DNA of 62,000 nucleotides from Symbiodinium natans (Eukaryota > Sar > Dinophyceae > Suessiales > Symbiodiniaceae). The stretch's first letter is position 1. Every line of letters begins with the position of its first letter. The notes beneath the pieces are model-generated. The model was not told where the DNA came from, made no database searches, and saw only the letters and a program-made list of their open reading frames with translations. Both the position numbers and the translations under genes were made by a program. This document shows positions 1 to 9,759 of the stretch, piece by piece. The stretch spans positions 326,585 through 388,584 of the forward strand of contig CAJNDS010000224.1 in the NCBI GenBank assembly GCA_905221605.1. Reading direction: 5' to 3'.

Positions 1-1599
1 TGGTCCCCTACCCATCTATTCTCGTAGGGTTTGAGCCCAAACTCAAGCCAATTCAACTCTTAAAGGGGCTCAGGGCCCGCGGCCCATGGGACAGGGGGCT
101 CAGGGAGGCAGATCAGGGCAGCAGAGGCGGCCAATGGCTCAGGGGGGCCCAGGGTTGTTCAGGGATTTGAGCCGCCTCTATTCCCTGGACGCGCTGCGGC
201 GAGGGTCCGGGTCCTCCTGGCCTGGGGGCCCCCCCGAAAAGGCAGCCAAAACATGTAGGGTAATTACTTTTTTATAAGGGACCAGTACGGGTCCCGAGGA
301 GAACGTGTTCCGGTACGGGGCCCATCGTAGGCACTACCGACCCCCAGGCAGTGGGAGGTAGGCGAGCGACCTGGGTCGGCTTTCGCCATCGAGGTCGAAG
401 GGCTTACGCCGCCCCCCAACGTAGGGGGGCGGCCAAGGCCCTAAGTTTAGGGTTAGGGGCTCCGGGGCCCCCTGGCTTTTTCCCTCGAACTTTTGGAGGC
501 TTTGTCAGTGAAGCTTCTCCACCAAAAAACCGAAACCTTAAACCTCAAGAGGCTCTTGTCAAGGAATGCTGTGAAGGGTCGTTGACGCGGGTTTTAAATC
601 ACCAAGCCCCCCCAGATACAAGGCCGGGAAACATGGGTTTCCTGAGTCTAGAACACCTCGGAACCTACGACAGTCCCTCAAACCAACCCTGAGCATCTCC
701 TTCCCTAAATCCTAAACTCCAACCCTAGATCGTTGGAATTCAGAAGCCCCTAAACTGCCAAATCCCTAAACCCACAAACCCTACACTCTCAACTCTTGAA
801 TTTTATACACCCCCAAGTTCACCCTGGGCCCTACAGTAAACCCCAAAAAGTTGGAAACCTTTTTGAGGACAAATAGTGCTGGGATTCCCTATACTTTACT
901 CTACTATACCCCACTGACAACTCGAAGGAGCTGTCGGGGTAGCCACGGATTGCGCTTTCGCCCGGCTGTCTGATGTGCAGCTCGACGCAACGGAGTGGGG
1001 GTTTAGGGTTAAGGCTTTAGGGTTTAGGGTTAGGATTCAGGGTTGAGGTTTGTTCTTTCTGGGCTAGGGTTTCTGCTGTAGCATATTCCTTACTGTTGGG
1101 CTACGGCAAACCCACACATCCTGTAAAAAGGTGTTCAGACGATAGTGGGTCCGGGTGGGTGCACCTCAGCACATGAGCAGTTCTCTTAAGTTATGGTCCA
1201 AAAACCCTAAACCCTAAGCCCCAAACCCCAAACCATTAAACTACCCCGTAGTCTAGAATACCGTAACCGAGACTCTGATTTAGGGAAGGCGCTTTGAGCT
1301 CTGGGCCGGTAGAGCTTTGGGCTGTCGAGGGGGTTTCAAGGATTTGAGCTTTGGCTTCTTTTTTGTTTTTTTTTTTTTGGGGGGGGGGGTGGGTCCCCAA
1401 TGACCCATGATTTGGTGGCTTTAAAATTGTGGGGAAGAAACCGAAAACCCTAAACCCCCTACACCCTGAACCCTAAACCCTGTAAACCTTGAATCCCAAA
1501 CCCCCCTTAGCTGCAGGCTGGAGTCCCGCGTCTCTGCGACGCTTCGGATCCTGGGTTGCCGTTCAAGGATTTAGGGATCCTCCCTAGACCATTTTAGGG

Positions 1600-1705
1600 C
1601 TTAGGGTTTAGGGTCTAGGGCTTAGGGCTTAGGGCTTAGGGCTTAGGGCTTAGGGCTTAGGGCTTGGGGCTTGGGGCTTGGGGCTTGGGGCTTAGGGTTT
1701 GGGGC
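1600..1705. repeat. Variant telomere-like array (AGGGCTT units)
   Basis: About ten consecutive 7-bp units read AGGGCTT, then GGGGCTT. It is a locally homogenised variant of TTTAGGG. Confidence 0.85.
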
Positions 1706-3076
1706 AGCGTTTTAGGGTTTTATGAGACCATAGGGTGCATTTGACTTGATGAGAAGGGGTTCCAGATGCGCAGTCGTGGTTCGGGATGTGCGTTGTGTAG
1801 ACCTTGGGCGCAGGGTATTTTGGGTACAGGGTGTCGTTAGGGCGGTTGGGGCTTGAGGTCGATTTCGTGTTGCGCATAGGATGGGAGAGGTGGGTTTCTT
1901 TTTGCGTGGCGTTGCCGTGAGTATTGGTGCCCAGTTTCGATGTCACATCGGGGACCCTAAGCCTTAAAGCCTAAACCCTCTCTGCTCAAGGCCGTAAAGA
2001 TCCTCGGACTTAATTTTCCCGAAGGGAAGAGAGATGCCACACTTTGGGGTAGGATACTCTGTCGGCTTATTCTATCCGCAACGAAGTGAGTTCAATTTAA
2101 GTCAAGGCGCATGTGCAGAAATTCTGCTGTGTCTCCTTAGTGTGGCTGTGGGCCGTAAAGGTTACTAGGGGTTTAGGTTCGGACCTCCCGTGAAGGTCCG
2201 TTGTGCCTGCTGCCAAATGGTTCGTGGAACTTCACGAACCTTTGTGGTTTGTCGAGCCATGTTGGGCATCATAGGGTTTAGGGCTGGTAGGGTGCAGTTT
2301 AGGGTTTCTAGGCTTAACCCACTTGCTCAATCCCACTTCACGACAGTGACGTCTACGGTCCCCAAATCGGGCTTTCGACCCGGACATTTGCTGCAAAACC
2401 GCATCGATTTTTCTTTCCACCTTGTTTTCACCACATACATACTTGCGTTGAAATCCCATCGAACTTTTGCCAATCCATCAAAGGCTCGCCGACCTTTGTC
2501 GAACTTTTTGCTGCGTTTTGGACCGTTCGGCCCTCTAGTCCCTCACTTTTCCATTCGGCTCGCATGAGGCCCTGAACCCTACATGACCCTAAAACCCGCA
2601 AACGCTGTGGAATCCCGACTCGCAAAGCCCGGCCAAGGTTTCCACAGCCCCTGGCAGCCTTCACCGTGGACTTGGCAGGGAGGGGGTGGTGCAAAGGAGG
2701 GCTTAGGTTGGGATGTTCACCCGTACAGTCCTTAATGAGGCTTATAGGGCCCCCTATTCGATTCCTTACTCAGGACTGTTCGCATCAGGGGGCACATCCC
2801 AGGCTTAGGGGTAGAAGCTCAGACGTAAGCTGAAACCGGGTTTTGTGGCTACGTTGGGAAGCTGCTACTTCCTGAAGGATCATCCTGCCAATAGCCACCC
2901 CCCGCCCCCCCCCCAACCTTCTAAACCTCACGGGAGCCATGCAAAACGCATCGGCCACTATTTGCTTAACAACCCCCCAAAAATGAAAAACCAGAATCCC
3001 TATACTACCCTTGTAAGGAAAATATTTTCGATTTTTTTGGGGGGCTCTCAAGCAAATGCTGGTTTGAGGGGCTTCT

Positions 3077-3160
3077 TAGCCCGGAAGCCTGCGATCCTCT
3101 TCATGCGTTTGGCGCTTCGGTGGCTGATGCCCCGTAGCCGTCAACTGCAAGCCCCTCCCA
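3077..3160 (+). CDS. Possible upstream exon of the alpha/beta hydrolase
   Basis: One frame reads ARKPAILFMRLALRWLMP followed by RSRQLQA, a basic amphipathic stretch of the kind found in the lid region of many alpha/beta hydrolases. It follows a CTTAG acceptor and lies 430 bp before the first secure hydrolase exon. The donor and phase could not be fixed, so this is only a suggestion. Confidence 0.25.
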
Positions 3161-3194
3161 CCAGCTGGTTGCACCCTAAACCCTAAGCCCTAAA

Positions 3195-3572
<378 letters not shown>

Positions 3573-3588
3573 AATAAGCCTCTTAGAG

Positions 3589-3661
3589 GCAAGCTGCTTG
3601 AACCCCCTGCTTCACGGCTACTCTTTCGCGGCGGTCTCGCCCGTGGACGCGGTGCAGCATG
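3589..3661 (+). CDS. Hydrolase exon a
   Basis: The exon reads ASCLNPLLHGYSFAAVSPVD, then AVQH. The acceptor is TAGAG before 3589 (an AG two bases earlier is also possible), and the donor is GC (GCGCCG) at 3662. It ends in phase 1, matching the 4441 exon. The VSPVDAV segment is the stretch just before the catalytic-acid strand. Confidence 0.7.
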
Positions 3662-4566
3662 GCGCCGCGGCCTGCCATAAGAAGCCCCCCCCCCAAAACC
3701 CTACTTGGAGGTGGTTTAGGGTTTAGAAGTTTAGGGTTTAGGGTGTAGGGTTTAGGGTTTAGGGGCGTCCATTTTTTTTTGCACAGGTGTGGCTCGGGCT
3801 TGTCCCCTTGCAAGAACCAAGGCCGAGCCACACCTTGCAAGGAAACATGGCCGAGCCACACCTTTGGTTTAGGGTTTAGGGTTAACAACACACCCTAGAC
3901 TTCCTAAGTGGGCTCTGGGAATTTAGGGGCTTCTCTCAAGTATGGTTCACAGGTGTGCCCTAAATAGTAGGGCTCTGCATTCCATACAGGTTACTGCCTG
4001 AAAAGGATTGGAGTCTCTAAAGCACAGAGGGCAAGTCCCCAGGCCCCAAGGAAAGTCGCTTACCTGGGACGCCGAAACTTTTCTAGGGTTTTTAGGGTTT
4101 AGGGTTCGGGTTTAAAGGGGTTAATGTTTGGGGTTTAAGGTTTAGGGTGAACGCCAAGTGCAAGACAGGTCTACAATGCCCTGTCCAGATGTTTGAGCCC
4201 TGAAACCATGCACAGAAGCCCAAGACCCGCAAAACTGAGAGCCCGAACACGTGAACTTTCTGATCCCCTAATCCTCCAAAACCCTGAACTCCGCAAGCTC
4301 TCGAACACCGTAAATCCCCGCCCCGCCGAAAGCCCAAAACCGAAGACCAAAAACCTTAAGCCCTAAAAAACTTGGCCCCCACCCTAAACCTTAGCCCAAA
4401 ACCCCTTCAGTCCCTAAAGCACCAGAACCTGAAACTCCAGGTGCTCGTGCGGGCGAGGTGCCGCTGCTCCTCATCCATGCCGACAACGACGAGGCCTCCC
4501 GCCTCCCCCGCTTGTTTTTCGAGTTATATGTTGGTGTTCTTTTCTTTTGGGGGGTGGGGGTGGGGT

Positions 4567-4600
<34 letters not shown>

Positions 4601-6164
4601 GTGGGAGGGTGGAGGGGTGACAAACACGTAAAACCTTCTCTAGGAAACCCTAGAACTCCTAAACCTCCAAGCCCAAAAGCCAGTAAACCCAGAACCCTAA
4701 ACATCTTAACCCCAAGAAACCCTAAACCCCAAATGCCTAAACCCCTTCAGCCTCTAAGCCCCATGCATTCCTCCATGTTATAGGCGCCCCCTCCCCCCCC
4801 GCCAAGAGAAGGAGACTTGGACCTTTTCCCCCCTGCGGAGGTCGTGACCGTCTCCCAAGCTCACGCCATCTACTCAGCGGCGCGGGCGCCGAAGGCACAT
4901 TGAGCGCATCGAGGGACTACGAGGGCTTCAGGTTTTTGGAGGGTTTTGGGGGTTTTGGGGCCCTAAACCCTAAACGCTAAACCCTAAACCCGAAACCCGA
5001 AACCCGAAACCCTAAACCCTAAACCCTAAACCGGGTTTTGTTACGGTTCTGGGTTTGAGGGCTTGGACAGATGCGGTGAAGCGGCAAAGTGGCATCTCTT
5101 GGCAGGCTTTGTTCAAGGCTGGGGTTTGCCTGGGGTGGAATGAGGGTTTAGGGTTTAGGGTTTAGGGTTTAGGGTTTGGGGTTTAGGGTAAGATGCAAGG
5201 GCCCTACACGAGGGTTTGTGGAGTTTGGGAAGTCTTGGGGGATTTTGCTTTGAGAGGGTGCAAGGGCCAGGGGTTGGAGAGTCGGAGAGTTGATGCGTTT
5301 GGAAAAATTAGGAGGTTTGAGGCCTTAGGGTTTTTTGGGGCTTGGCTAGCTGTGGTCCACAAGCACCCGATTCAACTTCTACAGGAGCTTGTCGTAGTCC
5401 AGCACTGCCATCACGTCGGCTGCTTCTTCAAGGATCGAGCTCGATATCTGTGGCATGGCAGAGCCACGATAGGGATTTCGGGGGCTTCCGGGCGCTTATA
5501 GGTCTAGGGGTCGATACTATATCCCCCTTGGGGGTTATTTGTTTGATTTTTGTTTATATAAAACCCAAGAGGATATTAAAAAGATTGTTTTCATTAAGGT
5601 TCTAAGGGGAGTATAGGATAGGGACTATGAAGGGCTCATGCAGTTTTCCGTATTCCTTTAAGACACTAAGGGGAACCCACACATCGCTGAACACAAGTAA
5701 ACCTTGAGCCTTCGACTCGAGACTTACTGTTTAGGGTTTAGGGTTTAGGGTTTAGGGTTTAGGGTTTAGGGTTTAGGGTTTAGGGTTTAGGGTTTAGGGT
5801 TTAGGGTTTAGGGTTTAGGGTTTAGGGTTTAGGCATCGGGCTTCCCCCAAATCCACCCTGGACCTCAAACCCTACACCCTAAAGCCCTGCAAGGCCTAAC
5901 CTTTAACCCCGGAACCCGAGAAACCCTGAAACTTCCTAGAAGCTCCCCCGAAGTAGGCCCTAAGCCCCAAACCCTAAACCCTAAACCCTAAACCCCAAAT
6001 CCTAAACCCGAAACCCTAAACCCGAAGTACCCCCCCCCCCCCCCCAAGTAAGGAAGATCGTGGCCGACTTCTTCGACTCTGCCTTCGCCGCGGCCGAGCG
6101 CCGCCGCACCTGCGAAGGCGAACCTGCTAGGAGCTTCATGGGTACTTGTAGGTTTAGGGTTTAG
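3589..6164 (+). CDS. Alpha/beta hydrolase, C-terminal part, five exons (gene span)
   Basis: Five exons (3589-3661, 4441-4493, 4841-4894, 5385-5452, 6053-6164) join in phase into the C-terminal half of an alpha/beta hydrolase. In order they read YSFAAVSPVDAVQHG, then EVPLLLIHADNDE, then VVTVSQAHAIYSAARAPK, then ELVVVQHCHHVGCFF, then KIVADFFDSAFAAAERRR. The LLIHADND segment is the family's strand with the catalytic acid. The HCHH segment sits where the catalytic His is expected, ahead of the C-terminal helix. All four internal donors are GC and all acceptors are AG followed by G. The nucleophile-elbow exon was not found and must lie upstream, possibly outside the window. The substrate cannot be predicted. 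The in-frame stop is TAG inside a TTTAGGG tract, unless a further donor (GC at 6118) leads to another exon. Confidence 0.8.
4441..4493 (+). CDS. Hydrolase exon b (catalytic-acid strand)
   Basis: After the CTCCAG acceptor the exon reads ARAGEVPLLLIHADNDE. This is the typical VPLLLIHGxxD segment of alpha/beta hydrolases, with the Asp of HADND or the following Asp as catalytic acid. The donor is GC (GCCTCC) at 4494, in phase 0. Confidence 0.8.
4841..4894 (+). CDS. Hydrolase exon c
   Basis: The exon reads VVTVSQAHAIYSAARAPK and directly continues HADNDE, as in the family pattern DEVVP..A..LY.AA..PKEL. The acceptor is CGGAG and the donor is GC (GCACAT). Both ends are in phase 0. Confidence 0.8.
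5385..5452 (+). CDS. Hydrolase exon d (catalytic His region)
   Basis: The exon reads ELVVVQHCHHVGCFFKDRAR, then YL. It has the position and shape of the KEL.VV.GGDH..C segment that carries the catalytic His. The acceptor is TACAG, the donor is GC (GCATGG), and it ends in phase 2 so that a Trp codon is split across the intron. Confidence 0.8.
5503..5622. mobile_element. Short inverted-repeat element, family C, copy 1
   Basis: About 120 bp, bounded by ATACTATATCCCCCTT on the left and its near complement (AAGGGGAGTATAGGATAGG) on the right. An AT-rich middle (TATAAAACCCAAGAGGATATTAAA) separates the ends. The same element occurs at 43414-43518. It lies about 50 bp after hydrolase exon d, wholly inside the intron. 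There is no coding capacity, so it is MITE- or introner-like. Confidence 0.75.
5728..5834. repeat. Perfect TTTAGGG array
   Basis: About 15 uninterrupted TTTAGGG units lie within the last hydrolase intron. This is one of the two longest perfect canonical arrays in the window, and its lack of decay suggests a recent origin. Confidence 0.97.
6053..6164 (+). CDS. Hydrolase exon e (C-terminus)
   Basis: After GTAAG the exon completes the split Trp and reads KIVADFFDSAFAAAERRRTC, then EG, a C-terminal helix. If it is not spliced again it continues about 15 residues and stops at TAG, 6162-6164, inside a telomere-like tract. A GC donor at 6118-6119 is an alternative end. Confidence 0.7.
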
Positions 6165-6210
6165 GGTTTAGGGTTCAGGGTTTAGGGTTTAGGGTTTAGG
6201 GCTACAGGAT

Positions 6211-6290
6211 CTTGGTAGCCCAGTGTTACCCTTTACTTTTGTGTTGGTTAAAACCTTTCCTTACTTGTAAGTACGCATGAAGCTCCAATA
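6211..6290. mobile_element. Partial family B inverted-repeat element
   Basis: The left end, CTTGGTAGCCCAGTGTTACC, matches the ends of the elements at 7799-7912 and 21676-21802. The right terminal repeat is missing. Confidence 0.5.
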
Positions 6291-6654
6291 AGCGGCAGAG
6301 ACCCAAAACGCGAGGAGAGAGCAAAGTGCCTTACTTTTCGGGCCTTTAGGGCTTTTGGGGCTTTTGGGCCTTTGGGTTTTTGCGGTTTGGGGGCCTTGGG
6401 TTTTTAGGGCTCTAGGGTTTTCAGGGGTTTTTGGGGTTTAGGGCTTTTAGGGCTTTAGCGTTTTCAGGGTTTTGAGGTTTTGTTGGGCATGTTTGTCATC
6501 GATCTCCTTTCAAAGCTGGCCCGGAAAAGGGACCCTCCTTTGGCGTGGGGGGCTGTGTGGACAGCCCCCACACCGTTCAAGCCTCCTCATGCCCCTCAAA
6601 AGACCTAAACTTCCTCAAGCCGCCCCAAACCCCCAAGCCCTCCCAAACCCAAAG

Positions 6655-6735
6655 CCCTAAACCCGAAGCCCGAAAGCCCGAAAGCCCGAAAGCCCGAAAG
6701 CCCGAAAGCCCGAAAGCCCGAAAGCCCGAAACCCC
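6655..6735. repeat. CCCGAAAG 8-bp array
   Basis: About nine consecutive units of CCCGAAAG, an 8-bp length variant of the telomere-like repeat, are flanked by CCCTAAA units. Confidence 0.9.
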
Positions 6736-7203
6736 AAACCCTAAACCCTAAACCCTACGACCTACCCTAACCCCGAAAGCCCTACGACCCTAACACCCGC
6801 ATCCCCTGTGGAGGTCACGAGGCTTTACGGCCGGAGGGGAGGCTCGGAGATGGACCGGAGGGTCTCATATGAGGGGTGTGCATTGAGGTGGGTTCGTTTG
6901 AAGGGGGTTTGGGGGTTTTGAGGTTTGGGGGTTTAGGGTTTAGGGTTTAGGGTTTGGGGCTTAGGGAAGCTCAGGGGGTTTCTAGGGCTTATGAGAATTC
7001 AGGGCTCAGAGGTTTGGGTCGTGCATAGTCGCGGGGCCGATCCTGCGGTCGATAGTGCCGCAATCTAAGGGTCCTTGACTATGGTCCTTTAAAAGGGTCG
7101 TATACGGCTTTTTGAGAATATCTAAGGGGGGTCCTCTTTGAAGGTCCCATACGAAGGGACCGCCACCCTAAAGTAAAGAGGGCATCCCCAACAGGATCTA
7201 AAC

Positions 7204-7336
7204 CCTCGAGGTTCATGGTACTTAGCAACTAGCTATAACTTATAACTGTACTGACAACCCAAATTTTGCCTAGGGACGTAGAATTGGATTATAAGTACAG
7301 TTACAATTAGTTTCTGAGTACCATGAACCTCCAAGT
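7204..7336. mobile_element. Family A inverted-repeat element, copy A1
   Basis: About 133 bp with terminal inverted repeats GAGGTTCATGGTACTTAG / GAGTACCATGAACCTCC and nested inner repeats (TATAACTGTACT / ATAAGTACAGTTA). It is non-coding and AT-richer than its surroundings. At least seven more copies or remnants are listed below. The size and structure are those of a MITE. Confidence 0.85.
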
Positions 7337-7419
7337 CTGCGCCCTGCAGTCCATATCCCTGGGAGTTCCTGCGCTAAGATGCTAAGACGCCGGGACGCCG
7401 GAACCCGGAACCTTAAACC

Positions 7420-7565
7420 TCAGACCCTAAACCCCTGAACCCGAAACCCTAACCCCTACTCCCTGAACCCCTGAACCCCTAAACCCCTCAACCCCTGAAC
7501 CCCTAAACCCCTGAACCCCTAAACCCCTGAACCCCTGAACCCCTAACCCCCAAACCCTTAAACCC
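7420..7565. repeat. CCCCTGAA / CCCCTAAA 8-bp array
   Basis: About 15 alternating 8-bp units CCCCTGAA and CCCCTAAA. They carry one more C than the canonical 7-mer. Confidence 0.9.
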
Positions 7566-7798
7566 GAAGCCCAAGTTTAGCTCCCTCAGCTGCATCTCGT
7601 CGCACTCTGCCCTGCCCTCCCTCGCAGCTTTCGGCTGGAAGAGGGCTTCATGACCTCAAAGCAGTGCCCCGCAAGCATGCTCTACACTTATGGTGGGGTT
7701 TAGGGTTTCGGGTTTCGGGTTTAGGGCTTAGGGCTTAGGGTTTACGGCTTAGGGCTTAGGGTTTAGGGCTTATGGGTGTAGGGTTTAGGGCACAGGAT

Positions 7799-7912
7799 CT
7801 TGGTAGCCCAGTGGCACCCTTTACCTTTTTTTCTTGGTTCTGGGCTCCCTAAAGAACGAGCCAACCAAAGAAAGGGTACCCTTGTTATAAGATGGCTACT
7901 GGGGCTACCAAG
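7799..7912. mobile_element. Family B inverted-repeat element, copy B1
   Basis: The ends are CTTGGTAGCCCAGTGGCACC and, inverted, GGCTACTGGGGCTACCAAG, about 114 bp apart. Both ends recur at 21676-21802. There is no coding capacity. Confidence 0.8.
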
Positions 7913-8529
7913 GGATGATAACATAAGCTCAACACTTTCGAGAGAAACTCTTTCGAGCGTCCAGTTTTCAGGAAACCTTTGCATGAATCTGATGGCTTGT
8001 CACGATTATTCTTTCCTCCAGCAATAGGGCCTCCCTAAATTTCTCAGCTCAACCCCGACCTTGAGCACGCTGATACCCGCACGCTGGCGGCGGGGCAACG
8101 TAGCGAATCGGGCACAGCGCCTGTTAAGCACACAGCGGTGATGACAATGGGGTTGATTGTGTGTCCTAAACCCTAAAACCCTAAGCCCTAAGCCTTAAAC
8201 CCTAAACCCAAAACCCAAAACCCTAAACCCTAAACCCTAAAGAATCAACCTCTCAGTCCTGGCCCCCTGCAGTGTGGCGAAGGTTCGTTGTCAAAGTAAG
8301 AGTTCCTAAGCAGCTCCTGCAAATGAGGTCTTGTAAAGATGTTCCTGCTCCTGCCCCTTCCTTGTGTTTTCAAGGAGGGCCCTAGAAATCAGTGTACCGT
8401 AAGGTTGAAGTAAATTAGGATGAGAGTGTCAGCGCAGCCCCCAATAAAGCCGAGAAGTCCCAACAATAAGGGGCCTGCGAGCTGGGTGCTGGGTGTCGCG
8501 CCTGCTGCGGTGATGCAGAGCCCGATGCA

Positions 8530-8682
8530 CCTGGGTTGTTGTTCAGACGCCAGAGAATCCCCCTTTTTTGGCCATATTTTTTTATCATATATCCTGCACC
8601 CTGAAAGAGGCGTTGGCCCACGAACGGACCTTGCAAGAGGCATGGCCGTCCTTGTTTTGAGGTCCCTGAACAACAACCCAGG
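8530..8682. mobile_element. Family E inverted-repeat element (single copy seen)
   Basis: CTGGGTTGTTGTTCAG at 8531 is perfectly inverted as CTGAACAACAACCCAG at 8666-8681. The arms are 16 bp and the total is about 152 bp. Only one copy was seen, so mobility is inferred from structure alone. Confidence 0.55.
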
Positions 8683-9686
8683 CAGCTGAGACTCGTTGCT
8701 TGCCACAGCATCTGCAAAGCCAGCTGCGCGTGCTCCGCGACGGAAGGCTAGGGCAACAAGCTTCAGAGCTGTTCATATGGCTCCCCCCGCAAAAGCGTTG
8801 CTTGGTGTCCGTCTGAAGCAGCCTGGAACCCCAAACCCTAAACCCTAAACCCTAGACCCTAAACCGTAAACCCTAAACCGCCCAACCCCGTTTCAGTGCC
8901 CCCTCCTCAGGCCCCATAGCCCGAACACGTCCACGGGGCCGCGCCTACGTCGCTGGCTTTGCTTGTGCCTTCGGAGCAGCGTTGTCCCAGCGACTGCAGC
9001 GAAGCGACATCCGTGGCTCGATTTTAGGGGCTTTGGTAGGGTTTGTGTGGCTTATGTGGCTCCTGGTGCGCAATGTGGGTGCTTTGGAGTCCCAGCAAAT
9101 TGTTCTCTTTAAGGTCAGAGTTGGACTTTGCTTGTTTTTTGTTGAGTCTTCTGAAGAGAGGCTTGGGCGACAGGACCTCGGACTTTTCCGTTGCCCTGAG
9201 AAGTCTTCTGTCGGTTTTTGTCTGACAGCGCGAACCGTGCCTACGTCCTCTCAAAAGCAACAAGGGCTCTGAGCCCTAAACCCCACACCCCCAATTGGCC
9301 CCCAATGCCTCTCCAGAACTACAAGAACTGGCTGCCCAGCCACTTGCCCAGCCTTTTCGACCGTAACCTCTGTGGTCCGTTTACTATTGCCTTAGGGTAG
9401 CTAGGTGTCCAGGGTTGCAGCCAGGTTGCAGCTGTTAACAAAAACCCAAACCCCAACCCTCAATCCTTATAACCCCCACACCGCACAGCCCTCAATGATC
9501 TCAAGACCCCTAAGTCTTGAAATGCTAAGACCCCCAACCCCCAACCCTTTATAGCCCTAAACCCTATACTCCCGAAACCCGAAACCCTAAACCCTAAACC
9601 CTCAACCCTAAACCCTAAACCCTAAACCCTGAAAGCCCCTAGGCAGGGGTTTCCAATTCTGGCGCCGCAGCGGCCGCGCCGTCGCC

Positions 9687-9759
9687 ATGGGGAAGCGCGC
9701 GCGGGCAGAGGGGCCGTCGCAGTCGGTGGACGGGCAGACGCTGACGGAGCTTCGGATCG
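9687..9759 (+). CDS. Decarboxylase-like exon 1 (start codon)
   Basis: The ATG opens MGKRARAEGPSQSVDGQTLT, then ELRI, and leads to a GT donor (GTGTCT) in phase 1. The sequence just upstream is GC-rich (GCCGCAGCGGCCGCG). ELRI fits the family's N-terminal EFR-x-x-G helix. It is assigned to this gene by position and because no other start fits. Confidence 0.6.

Larger units (their letters stand above)
6165..9686. other. Spacer between the hydrolase and the decarboxylase-like gene
   Basis: I see no gene here. The spacer holds telomere-like tracts (6655-6735 with CCCGAAAG units, 7420-7565 with CCCCTGAA/CCCCTAAA units, 8160-8240, 8825-8880, 9570-9630), family A, B and E inverted-repeat elements, and unique sequence. 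Short codon-like stretches near 8060-8130 and 8925-9010 could not be tied to any protein. Confidence 0.5.

Noticed and set aside
3120-3150. Dinoflagellate spliced-leader relic (CCGTAGCC start)
   Set aside because: Only the first eight bases match; the rest of the leader is absent.
5728-5834. True chromosome end (telomere)
   Set aside because: The array is internal, flanked by exons of one gene, and arrays occur in both orientations throughout the window.
8389-8776. Overlapping open frames of up to 105 codons on both strands
   Set aside because: They run across the family E inverted repeat, which mirrors frames on both strands; no coding motif.
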